From contig JACPCW010000122.1 in NCBI GenBank assembly GCA_016184365.1, positions 1 through 45,791 of the forward strand: DNA of 45,791 nt, in the 5' to 3' direction. Each line of letters opens with the position of its first letter. The first letter of the stretch is position 1. Below, in pieces: positions 31,339 through 39,688 of this stretch. The position numbers and the translations under genes were made by a program. The stretch is from Candidatus Rokuibacteriota bacterium (GTDB taxonomy: Bacteria > Methylomirabilota > Methylomirabilia > Rokubacteriales > CSP1-6). The notes below the pieces were generated by a model. The model saw only the letters and a list, made by a program, of their open reading frames with translations, searched no databases and was not told where the DNA came from.

Positions 31339-33586
31339 TCAAACGCGGCGGCGCGCGACGTCGGCGTCCGCTTCGCGCAGGAGCTCTTCGGGCGCGTCGG
31401 GCGGCACCGGACTGAACGCCGCGCCGACGGTCCAGCCGAGCCCGTCGGGCAAGCCGCGGCGCTTGGCGGCGTCGCTGATCTTCGCGTACACGCGACCGAT
31501 CACGCACTCGACGTCCTTCGGCTCGACGTCGATGAGCAGCACGGCGAACTCGTCACCGCCATAGCGGGCGACGAGGTCGGTGGTGCGCGTCGCTTCGAGG
31601 AGCGCGTCGCCCGTCACCTTCAGCGTATCCATGGTGGTCGTTGATCATCCGGAGCTCGCGGATGTCGACGACGAGGAGCAGCGCGCCGGTCCGTCGGCGG
31701 CGCACACCGGCGGCGAGCCGGCGGTACTGATCCTTGAACGTGCGGCGGCTCATCAGGCCGGTCAGCGGATCCGGCGCATAACGCGCGACACGCCGATCGG
31801 CGTCCGACAGGCGCGCCGCCAGGACCTGCAGCAATCCGAGCGCGAGCGGCGGGGACATCTTCACCGCCTCGAGGAAGTGGACGGACTGGAGAATCACGCA
31901 GTGCGTCCGCTCCAGCGCGACGATCGTGGCCACGCGCGGCTGGCTGCGCAGCACGCCGAGCTCGCCGAACACCTCGCCGGGGCCGAGCTCCGACAGCAGC
32001 AGCTCGCTGTGCGTGTCGCGCGCCGTTTCCGTCACGCGCACCCGCCCGGACACGATCACGAACAGCGAATCGGCGGGCGCGCCCTCGCGGACGACCACGT
32101 GACCGGGACCGTAGACCTGATCGATCGCACCCGTGTTCATCCGGATCAGCTGCTCGAGCGGCACCACCTTGAACAGCGGCATCGACGCGAGCATCTGCGC
32201 GTACTTTTCCGCCGACTCCGCGTGTTGCGCGATGACGGGGTCGATGATCGACGCCGTCGCGGAACCGTCGCCGTTCGTCGTCGCGGGCGCGGCCTCTTCG
32301 AGCACGGTGCGCGACAGCCAGGCGCGGACGCGCGCGCGGAGCATGGGCGGGCTGAACGGTCGCTCGAGGTAATCCGTCGCGCCTTCGTTCTCGTGCGGGC
32401 AGTCGGCCTCTTCGGTCTCCTCCGTCAGGAGGATGATCGGAAAGTCCGGGCGCCGCAGCGCCGCGCGGATGGGCCCGACGAGCGACGCGCCGTCGCCGTC
32501 CGGCAGCTTGCTCGACAGGATGACCAGGTCCGGCGCGATCTCGCGCACGCGCTCGAGCACTTCGCTGCGCGCGGCGATCGACAGCAGCACCAGACTGTCC
32601 TCGGCCAGCTCCTGCTCGATCGACGCGACCTCTTCGTCGCTGCCGCTGACGATCGCGACCCGGCGACCGGCGATCGGCAGCCGGCGAAACGCCGACGACT
32701 CGCCCATGGACCACACGGGGCCGGTGCCCTTGATCTCGAGCTCGAGCCCTTCGTACGACGCGAAGACGTCGAGACCGCCGCTCAGCGACGACACGCGGTC
32801 GCGCGCCTCCGTCTCGAGCCGCTCCATCGTGACGTCGTCGTGCGTTGGATCGTGGTGGAAGAGCGCCAGGCGCTGGACGCCGGCGGCGAGCGCGATGTCG
32901 GTGGCGTAGCCGATGGGGCTGTGACCCCAGCCGACACGGCTCCGGTATTCGTCCTCGGTGTACTGCGCGTCGTGGATGACGAGGTTGACGCCTTTCAGGA
33001 ACGAGACGTGCCGGGCGTCACCGGGGTGCGCAAAACCGTTGCGGCCGGGCTTCCAGTACGGCTCGTGGTCGGTCACGTATGCCACGCTGGCGTTGCCATG
33101 CGTGAGCCGGTACGCGAGTGTCGGGGCCGTGTGGTTCAGGTACTGGGTCTCGACGAGGACGTCGCCGACCCGGAAGAAGCCTTCGTCGAGCTCCGTGAAG
33201 TGGATCCGGCTGCGTAGGTCCTTCAGCTTGACCGGGAAGTACGAATACTCCATCTGCCCGGCCATCGCCTCGCCGAGGCTCTTCTGGAATCCGAGCGGCG
33301 CGTACACGTTGACCTCGGCGCCGGGGATGAAGGCCGGGGCGAAGAACGGGAACCCCTGGATGTGGTCCCAGTGCGTGTGGCCGATGAAGAGGTGAACGCG
33401 GAGCGGCCGCGGACCGTGCTGAAGCAGATTCAACCCGAGCTCTCGCGCGCCGGTTCCGCAGTCGAGAACGATGATCGTGCCGTCGTTGGCCCTGAGCTCG
33501 ACGCACGAGGTATTCCCGCCGAACCGCGCGGTCTGCTGACCGGGTGCTGCGATGGACCCTCGTGTTCCCCAGAACCTGACGTACAA
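31339..33586 (-). pseudogene. MBL - pseudo-receiver - cNMP-binding - GGDEF protein, frame broken in GGDEF
   Basis: From TTG 33586 (AGGAGG about 8 nt upstream). Residues 1-285 are a metallo-beta-lactamase hydrolase (RFWGTRGSIAAPG, FIGHTHWDHIQGF with HxHxDH). Residues ~305-425 are a receiver-like fold lacking the phospho-Asp (DLVILSSKLPDGDG) and Lys (YLERPFS), so a pseudo-receiver. Residues ~465-585 are a cyclic-nucleotide-binding domain (VVREGAPADSLFVIVSGRVR, ELGPGEVFGELGVL). A GGDEF domain follows (DPLTGLMSRRTFKDQYRRLA, INDHHGYAEGD), but the frame shifts at ~31605-31618; DLVARYGGDEFAVLL continues one frame over. About 7 residues normally found after GD are missing, fitting a ~23-nt deletion rather than a one-base error. 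Likely once coupled cNMP sensing to c-di-GMP. Confidence 0.8.
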
Positions 33587-34131
33587 CCTCGTTCCTCCTC
33601 GGGCACCGGCCCGACCGCGATTCTAGCATCATCGTGTGCACGAATTACACCCCCCGCACCTCGGAAAATCTCCACGAATCCGCCACGATCCGCGACCCGC
33701 CGTGTACAGAAAGCCAACGGGTTCCGCCCCCGCTTCATGCATCACGTCGCGTCAGTATCGTTGTGAATCCAGCACGTTCCGGCCCTCCGAGGGGGTGGTC
33801 GGCCGCTGAGTCGTGGCGGGCCGCGGATCGCCCGGCGGCACCGAAGCCCGTCGGCGCTCCGACATCCTGTCGGCATGCAAGTCCGCGGATTCGCGCTCGT
33901 CGGGTATGGTACGCGCCTTGCGCTCCGCCGCACGCCATGTGCGCGTCGCCACGGTGCGCGGCGCGCGGCGCAACGGTCGGAGCGAAGGAGAAGATGGTGG
34001 CGTGGTCGCGCTGTTCGCCGTTCGCGCCGGCGGCGGCCCCCGTTGGCGCGCCGGCCGAGGCTCGCTCAGGAGCGGCGGCCGCCTCGCCCGGACCGACGTC
34101 GACGAACGGCTGATCGCCTTCGAGTAGCCCC
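33587..34131. other. Intergenic stretch without a convincing gene
   Basis: About 545 bp between the divergent signalling gene and the acyl-CoA dehydrogenase. A TAGAAT hexamer (minus strand, ~33631-33636) may be the -10 of the signalling gene. An arginine-rich 73-codon frame at 33906-34127 ends just before the hairpin but has no recognisable domain or clear ribosome site; I do not call it a gene. Confidence 0.5.
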
Positions 34132-34160
34132 GAAAGGGGGCTCGTCCCGGGCCCCCTTTC
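34132..34160 (+). terminator. Hairpin upstream of the acyl-CoA dehydrogenase
   Basis: Perfect 10-bp stem GAAAGGGGGC/GCCCCCTTTC (34132-34141/34151-34160), 9-nt loop. A competing CCCC-GAAA-GGGG hairpin (34128-34139) shares its 5' arm. It may terminate upstream transcription or act as a switch. Confidence 0.5.
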
Positions 34161-34164
34161 GAGT

Positions 34165-34194
34165 ACACTCCAGGCCCCATGAAGCCTGGAGTGT
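34165..34194 (+). promoter_or_regulatory. 11-bp hairpin enclosing the acyl-CoA dehydrogenase start codon
   Basis: Perfect inverted repeat ACACTCCAGGC/GCCTGGAGTGT (34165-34175/34184-34194) with the ATG (34179) in the 8-nt loop. A TACACT hexamer (34164-34169) overlaps its left arm, so the repeat could instead be an operator across a leaderless promoter. Confidence 0.6.
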
Positions 34195-35360
34195 TCACGC
34201 CGGAGCATGAGCTGCTCCGCCGCTCCATCCGGACCTTCGTCGAGCGTGAAGTCACGCCTGAAGTGGCCGCGTGGGAAGAAGCCGGACAGATCCCGCGGAC
34301 ATTCTGGCGGCGCATGGGCGAGCTCGGCTTCCTCGGTCTCGACTTCCCGTCCGACTCCGGCGGCGCCGGCGCCGATTTCGTCGCGAACGTCGTCCTCGGG
34401 GAAGAGATGGCGCGCTGCCGGTCCGGCGGCGTCGCCTTCAGCGTCCTCGTCCACACCGACATGTCGTCGCCGTGGCTCGTCCGCTACGGCACCGACGCGC
34501 AGAAGCGGAAGTACCTGCCCGGCATCGTGAGCGGCGTGACGGTCTGCGCGCTCGGCATCACCGAGCCCGGCACCGGCTCGGACATGGCGGCGATCGCCAC
34601 GCGCGCCGAGCGGCGCGGCGATCGGTACGTGCTCACCGGCAACAAGATCTTCATCACGAACGGCGTGTACGGCGACCTCTACTTCGTCGCCGCGCGCACG
34701 GGCGCCGGACAGCCCGATCGCCGCCACGACGGCATCTCCATGTTTCTCGTCGAGCGCGGGCTGCCGGGGTTCGACGTCTCGCGGAAGCTCGACAAGATGG
34801 GCATGCGCGCGTCCGACACCGCGGAGCTCGCGTTTCACGAATGCCCCGTGCCCGCCGACAACCTGCTCGGTGTGGAAGGCCGCGGCTTTCAGCAGCTCGC
34901 GGCCGGGCTTCAGCGCGAGCGCATCATGGCCGCCGTGCTCGCGATCTCCGGCGCCGCGCAGGCGCTCGAGGACACGCTCCGGTACCTGTCCCAGCGCACC
35001 GCGTTCGGCGAGCCGCTCGCCCAGCGCCAGGCGCTGCGCCACCGCGTGGCCGATCTCGCGACGGAGATCGAGGCCGCGCGGCACCTCGTCTATCACGCCG
35101 TGGAGCTCTACGCGCGCGGCGACGACTGCATCACCGAAGTCTCGATGGCCAAGCTGTTCGCGACGGAAGTCGCCAACCGCGTGGCCTATCAGGCCGTGCA
35201 GCTCCACGGCGGCTACGGCTACATGCGCGAGTTTCCGGTCGAAGGCTTCTTCCGCGACGTGCGGCTCTGGACGATCGCCTCCGGCACCTCGGAGGTGATG
35301 CGGGAGATCATCGCCAAGCGGTTAACGTGGGACAACCCTCGACGAGGAGGCAACACATGA
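34179..35360 (+). CDS. Acyl-CoA dehydrogenase
   Basis: A 393-residue FAD acyl-CoA dehydrogenase. Middle-domain signature VCALGITEPGTGSDMAAI, then NKIFITNGVYGDLYFV; C-terminal QLHGGYGYMREFPVEGFFRDVR and IASGTSEVMREIIAKRL. The usual MCAD-type catalytic Glu near GTS is replaced (ASGTS), while GLQRERIMAAV supplies a Glu at the isovaleryl-CoA/LCAD position, so it belongs to the helix-G glutamate type, suggesting branched or long substrates. It dehydrogenates acyl-CoA to enoyl-CoA. The stop overlaps the DctP start (ATGA). The start codon lies in a hairpin loop. Confidence 0.93.
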   Translation: MKPGVFTPEHELLRRSIRTFVEREVTPEVAAWEEAGQIPRTFWRRMGELGFLGLDFPSDSGGAGADFVANVVLGEEMARCRSGGVAFSVLVHTDMSSPWLVRYGTDAQKRKYLPGIVSGVTVCALGITEPGTGSDMAAIATRAERRGDRYVLTGNKIFITNGVYGDLYFVAARTGAGQPDRRHDGISMFLVERGLPGFDVSRKLDKMGMRASDTAELAFHECPVPADNLLGVEGRGFQQLAAGLQRERIMAAVLAISGAAQALEDTLRYLSQRTAFGEPLAQRQALRHRVADLATEIEAARHLVYHAVELYARGDDCITEVSMAKLFATEVANRVAYQAVQLHGGYGYMREFPVEGFFRDVRLWTIASGTSEVMREIIAKRLTWDNPRRGGNT

Positions 35361-36478
35361 GACGACGGCTCGTGATCCAGACCGCGATCGTCCTGGTGGC
35401 CCTGCTGGCCGGCATGTGGTTCGCGGAGCTCCGGCGGCCCGACCGCGCGACCGCGCAGGCGCCGACCAAGCTCAAGATGCAGGCGAGCTGGCCGGTCGCC
35501 AGCACGTTCATGGACAACTTCAAGATGTTCGCCGACCGCGTGAAGAAGGCGTCGGGCGGACGGCTCGAAATCGAGACGATGCCGGCCGGCACGGTCGTCC
35601 CCGCGTTCGAGGTCGTCGACGCCACGCACAAGGGCGTGCTCGACGGCGCGCACACGTGGTCCGGCTATCTGATCGGCAAGCACCCGGCCGCGGTGCTCTT
35701 CACCGGCGGTCCGGGCGGGCCGTTCGGCATGGACCTGTTCGACCACCTCGGTTGGTTCTACGAGGGCGGCGGCCAGGAGATGTTCAACGAGTGGTACGAG
35801 AAGATCATCGGGCGCGACGTGATCGGCTTCCCGATCTGCCCGTTCACGCCGCAGATGTTCGGGTGGTTCAAGCAGCCGTTCAAGGGCTGGGCCGACCTGA
35901 AGGGCCGGAAGTTCCGCGCGGTCGGCATGAACGCCCAGCTCCTGAGCAAGGCCGGCGCGTCCGTCGTCTCCATCCCCGGCGGCGAAATCGTGCCCGCGGG
36001 TGAGCGCGGCGTCATCGACGCCGCGGAGTGGTGCTGCCCGACCGAAGACATGAAGCTCGGGTTCCACAACATCTGGAAGTACTACTACGGTCCGAGCATG
36101 CACGAGATGACGGAAGCCGGCGATCTGGTGATCAACAAGGGCGTGTGGAACAAGCTGTCGCCCGAGTTCCAGGAGATCATCCGGATGGCCGTCACCGAGA
36201 CGTACGTGCGCTGGTGGCTGCAGCACGTGCACAACAACTCGAAGGGCCTCGTCGATCTCCGCGCGGCGAAGGTCAACCTCACGCGCACGCCGGACGAAGT
36301 CATGCGCAAGCAGCTCGAGACGTGGGACCAGATCCGCCAAGAGTTCGCGGCGAAGGATCCGTTCTTCAAGAAGGTCATGGACTCGCAGAAGACGTACGCG
36401 CAGCTGGTGGTGAACGGCCGGCAGACGATGTTCCCGTCGTACGACTTCTCGGCGAACTACTACTGGAAGAAGAAGTAG
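35357..36478 (+). CDS. TRAP transporter substrate-binding protein (DctP family, TakP-like)
   Basis: A 373-residue periplasmic binding protein. An uncleaved or cleavable signal (VIQTAIVLVALLAGMWFAEL) precedes TKLKMQASWPVASTFMDNF. Ligand-site segments are AGTVVPAFEVVDATHKGVLD, KGRKFRAVGMNAQLLSKAGA with the conserved arginine, and DAAEWCCPTEDMKLGFHNIW, the pattern of 2-oxoacid or lactate-binding TakP proteins. GAGGAGG sits upstream of the ATG and the gene is coupled to acyl-CoA dehydrogenase. No DctQ/DctM membrane genes are adjacent, so the transporter partner lies elsewhere or is shared. Confidence 0.88.
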   Translation: MRRRLVIQTAIVLVALLAGMWFAELRRPDRATAQAPTKLKMQASWPVASTFMDNFKMFADRVKKASGGRLEIETMPAGTVVPAFEVVDATHKGVLDGAHTWSGYLIGKHPAAVLFTGGPGGPFGMDLFDHLGWFYEGGGQEMFNEWYEKIIGRDVIGFPICPFTPQMFGWFKQPFKGWADLKGRKFRAVGMNAQLLSKAGASVVSIPGGEIVPAGERGVIDAAEWCCPTEDMKLGFHNIWKYYYGPSMHEMTEAGDLVINKGVWNKLSPEFQEIIRMAVTETYVRWWLQHVHNNSKGLVDLRAAKVNLTRTPDEVMRKQLETWDQIRQEFAAKDPFFKKVMDSQKTYAQLVVNGRQTMFPSYDFSANYYWKKK

Positions 36479-36518
36479 CCGACACAGGCGGCGCGTCCTG
36501 ATTCACGTTCTCGACGTC

Positions 36519-38270
36519 ATGGCGGTCCGCGCGTCCGGTGACCCCGGACGCGCGGTGCTCGCCCTCGATCCTCCCGACCGTGCCGACGAAGTCGCGTGCG
36601 ATGTCCTCGTCGTGGGAGGCGGCACCGGCGGCATCGCGGCCGGCCTCGCCGCGGCCCGTCACGGCGCGCGGCGCGTGATCGTGCTCGAAGAAACCGACTG
36701 GATCGGCGGTCAGCTCACCGCGCAGGGTGTGTCCGCGCTCGACGAGCACGAGCACATCGAGCGGTTCGGCGGCACGCGGAGCTACTACGCGCTGCGTGAG
36801 GCGATCCGCGATCACTATCGCGCGCGGTCGCCGAAGCTCGCCGCCGGCCGTCATGCGAATCCCGGCACGTGCTGGGTGACGGGGCTTGCGTTCGAGCCGC
36901 GCGTCGCGGTCGACGTGTTGTTGGAGACGGCCGCGCCGGACGTCGATGCCGGGCGGCTCGAGATCCTCACGCGCTGGAAGGCCGTCGACGCCGACGTGGC
37001 CGCGGATCGCGTCCGCAGCGTGCTCGCGGTCCAGCTCGACGAGCGACGCTGGCGTCGCTTCCGGCCGCGCATCGTCATCGACGCGACGGAGCTCGGCGAC
37101 GGGCTGGCGCTCACCGGCGCGGAATCCGTCGTCGGCGCCGAGACGACCGCGGACACCGGCGAGCCGCACGCGCAGCCGCGCGAGCCGAAGTCGCAGTGCG
37201 TGCAGAGCTTCACGTACACGTTCGCGCTCGAGCACCCCGGCCCGGGCCAGCGCCACGTCATCCCGAAGCCCGAGCGTTACGAGCACTACCGGGACGCGCA
37301 GCCGTACTCGCTCCGGATCCACGTGCACGGCGGCGAGATCTACGGCGAGGAGACCCGCTGGCTGGAATACCAGGTGATGGAGCGCGCGCCGGACACGAAG
37401 GGCGGGCTCTGGACGTACCGTCGCCTGATCGACCGCACGCTCTTCGACGACGGCTATCCGCACGACGTCACGATGTTCAACTGGCCCGGGAACGACTATC
37501 GCGACGCGTCGCTCCTGGATCGCGCGCCGCTCGATCAGGCGCGCGCGCTGCAGGACGCGAAGCGCGTGAGCCTCGGCTTCCTGTACTGGCTGCAGACGGA
37601 AGCGCCCCGTCCCGGAGCCGCGCCGGGCTTTCCCGAGCTCCGGGTGCGGCCTGACGTCATGGCGACGGCGGACGGGCTCGCGAAATATCCGTACATCCGT
37701 GAGTGCCGGCGCCTCCGCGGCCTCGGTCGCGTGACGGAAGCGGACGTCGCCATCGATCTTCAGCCGAACGCGCGCGCCCGGCACTTCGCCGATTCCGTGG
37801 GCGTCGGCTGGTATCCGATCGACATCCACCGCGCCGGCCCCGAGGACGTCGGTGTCTCGACGCGAACGCGCCCGTTCCAGATTCCGCTCGGCGCGCTGAT
37901 CCCCGTCCGCGTGCGGAATCTCCTCGCCGGCGCCAAGAACCTCGGCGTCACGCACATCACCAACGGCTGCTTCCGCCTTCACCCGGTGGAATGGAACACC
38001 GGCGAAGCCGCGGGCGCGCTCGCCGCGTTCGCGCTCGCGCACGACCGCGATGCCGCGGCGATCCACGGCGATGCGGCGCTGCGCGGAGCCTTCCAGCGGG
38101 CGCTCGTTGCCGACGGCGTGCCTCTGTACTGGTTCGTCGACGTCGGCGTGAACGATCCGCGGTTCGAGCGGACGCAGGTCGCGGCGATGACCGGTGAGAT
38201 CGCCGGCGCCCCCGACAGCCTGGAATTCGCGGCGGCCGCGCCGGCCATGCGCGCCCGGATCGGGCTGTGA
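36519..38270 (+). CDS. FAD-dependent oxidoreductase (FAD_oxidored family)
   Basis: A 583-residue flavoprotein of the PF12831 type. After a 25-residue lead, CDVLVVGGGTGGIAAGLAAA is the Rossmann FAD motif, VIVLEETDWIGGQLTAQGVS the substrate-side loop seen in FAD-dependent xanthan-lyase-like and thiazole-type proteins, and NLLAGAKNLGVTHITNGCFR with the following EAAGALAAF the C-terminal FAD segment. The substrate is unknown. It is preceded by 40 bp after DctP and has no clear ribosome site; an ATG further in is possible. Its stop abuts a 5'-truncated ligase fragment. Confidence 0.8.
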   Translation: MAVRASGDPGRAVLALDPPDRADEVACDVLVVGGGTGGIAAGLAAARHGARRVIVLEETDWIGGQLTAQGVSALDEHEHIERFGGTRSYYALREAIRDHYRARSPKLAAGRHANPGTCWVTGLAFEPRVAVDVLLETAAPDVDAGRLEILTRWKAVDADVAADRVRSVLAVQLDERRWRRFRPRIVIDATELGDGLALTGAESVVGAETTADTGEPHAQPREPKSQCVQSFTYTFALEHPGPGQRHVIPKPERYEHYRDAQPYSLRIHVHGGEIYGEETRWLEYQVMERAPDTKGGLWTYRRLIDRTLFDDGYPHDVTMFNWPGNDYRDASLLDRAPLDQARALQDAKRVSLGFLYWLQTEAPRPGAAPGFPELRVRPDVMATADGLAKYPYIRECRRLRGLGRVTEADVAIDLQPNARARHFADSVGVGWYPIDIHRAGPEDVGVSTRTRPFQIPLGALIPVRVRNLLAGAKNLGVTHITNGCFRLHPVEWNTGEAAGALAAFALAHDRDAAAIHGDAALRGAFQRALVADGVPLYWFVDVGVNDPRFERTQVAAMTGEIAGAPDSLEFAAAAPAMRARIGL

Positions 38271-38271
38271 G

Positions 38272-38910
38272 TGGGATGCGTGGCACACGCGCTTCGGCGC
38301 GCGGCTCATGCGGATCTGGGGGATGACGGAGACGATGTCGCTGCCGCTCGTCCACCCGCTCGACGTGCCGCCGAAGCCGCTCGCGATGGGCATGCCCGTC
38401 ATCGGCTACGAGGCGAAGGTCGTCGACGACGGCGGCGAGGAAGTTCCGCCGGGGACCGTCGGCGAGCTCGTCGTCCGCGGCGAGCCGGGCGTCACGCTGA
38501 TGAAGGGCTACTTCAAGAATGCGGACGCGACCGCGCAGACGCTGCGCGATGGCTGGCTCCACTCCGGCGACAACGCGTGGATGGACGAAGACGGCTGGTT
38601 CTTCTTCGTCGACCGCAAGAAGGACATGATCAAGCGGGCCGGCGAAAACGTCTCGGCCTCCGAGGTCGAGGAGACGCTGAAGCAGCACGCCGCGGTCTTC
38701 GACGCCGCGGTCGTCGGCGTGCCCGATCCGGTGCGCGATCAGGCGATCAAGGCGTACGTGATCCTGAACGAGGGCGCGCGCGCCTCGGCGGACGACCTCA
38801 TCGCGTGGTGCGGAAGCCACCTCAGCACGTTCAAGGTGCCGGAGCTCGTGGAGTTCCGCGACACGTTCCCGCGCACGTCCGTCGGCAAGATCCAGAAGCA
38901 CCTGTTCTGA
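38272..38910 (+). pseudogene. 5'-truncated AMP-dependent acyl-CoA ligase
   Basis: The frame starts abruptly at the FAD-oxidoreductase stop with WHTRFGARLMRIWGMTET, corresponding to the middle of an ANL-superfamily ligase. It then retains the A5-A10 region: GELVVRGEPGVTLMKGY, DGWLHSGDNAWMDEDGWFFF, VDRKKDMIKRAGENVSASEVE and the C-terminal FPRTSVGKIQKHLF with the catalytic lysine. About 280-300 N-terminal residues, including the ATP-binding P-loop, are missing, so it cannot adenylate substrates. It is probably the end of a deletion that brought the FAD gene next to it. Confidence 0.8.
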
Positions 38911-38962
38911 TCCCCGCGCGCCTCGGCGGCGCGTGCACTACCCGCCCCCGTCGATCGCCTCA

Positions 38963-39018
38963 TTGACGCTCGCCCGCGCTATTCCTACCCTCGGGACAGA
39001 AATGTTACTCACGAGTAA
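38963..39018 (+). promoter_or_regulatory. TetR-operon promoter and palindromic operator
   Basis: TTGACG (38963-38968), 17-bp spacer, TACCCT (38986-38991), then 10 nt to ATG 39002. The perfect palindrome TTACTCACGAGTAA (39005-39018, 6-bp arms, 2-bp spacer) covers codons 2-6 and is a likely TetR operator giving autorepression of the whole operon. Confidence 0.65.
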
Positions 39019-39688
39019 GCTTCGCGGCGTGACGACGAGACGCGACGCCCGACGTCCACCGCGGCACCGCCTCGCGTACGCGGCCACCCGCGAGCGGATC
39101 CTCGACGTGGCGGCCGACGTGTTCCAGCACGGCTACCACGTCACGTCGCTCGACGAGGTCGCCCGTCGGCTCGGGGTCACGAAGCCGGCCATCTATCACT
39201 ACTTCCCGTCGAAGGAGCACCTGCTGTCGGCGCTGTACGACCGCCTGGTGGGCCTCTCCGTCACGCGCCTGGAAGCGATCGCGCGCACGGCGACGGCCCC
39301 CGCGGAGAAGCTCGAGGCGATGCTGCGCGCGCACATCGGCCTCGTCGTGGAGCACCTGCCGCTCTTCACCGTGTTCTTCCGCGAGGAGATGCACCTGCCC
39401 GAGGCCTACCGGCGGCAGGTCCTGCCGAAGCAGCGCGTCTACAGCCGCATGATGGTCGACGTCTACCGCGAGGGCGTCCGGGCCGGCGTGTTGCGCGATG
39501 TGGACCCCGTCATCGCCACGAGCGCGCTGCTCGCGATGGGCAACTGGCTCTACCACTGGTATCGACCGGACGGCCGGCTGTCCGCGAGCGAGATCGCCGA
39601 CATCATGATCGAGCTCGCGTTGAGCGGCTGTCTCCAGCCCGAGCGCGGGGCGACGAGTGCGCGCCGGCGCCCCGTACCACGCCGATGA
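39002..39688 (+). CDS. TetR-family transcriptional regulator
   Basis: A 228-residue TetR protein. The DNA-binding domain reads RERILDVAADVFQHGYHVTS, LDEVARRLGVTKPAIYHYFP, SKEHLLSALYDRLV; the C-terminal ligand domain (~residues 80-215) resembles regulators of acyl-CoA or aryl-CoA degradation with LFTVFFREEMHLPEAYRRQV. ATG 39002 fits the promoter spacing; longer starts would carry a low-complexity tail. It heads the ligase-iorA-iorB operon and overlaps the ligase start (ATGA), so it probably represses it until an acyl-CoA product accumulates (inference). Confidence 0.87.
   Translation: MLLTSKLRGVTTRRDARRPPRHRLAYAATRERILDVAADVFQHGYHVTSLDEVARRLGVTKPAIYHYFPSKEHLLSALYDRLVGLSVTRLEAIARTATAPAEKLEAMLRAHIGLVVEHLPLFTVFFREEMHLPEAYRRQVLPKQRVYSRMMVDVYREGVRAGVLRDVDPVIATSALLAMGNWLYHWYRPDGRLSASEIADIMIELALSGCLQPERGATSARRRPVPRR

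Noticed and set aside
33906..34127. 73-codon arginine-rich frame before the 34.1 kb hairpin
   Set aside because: No domain, no convincing ribosome site, and composition typical of chance frames in GC-rich DNA.
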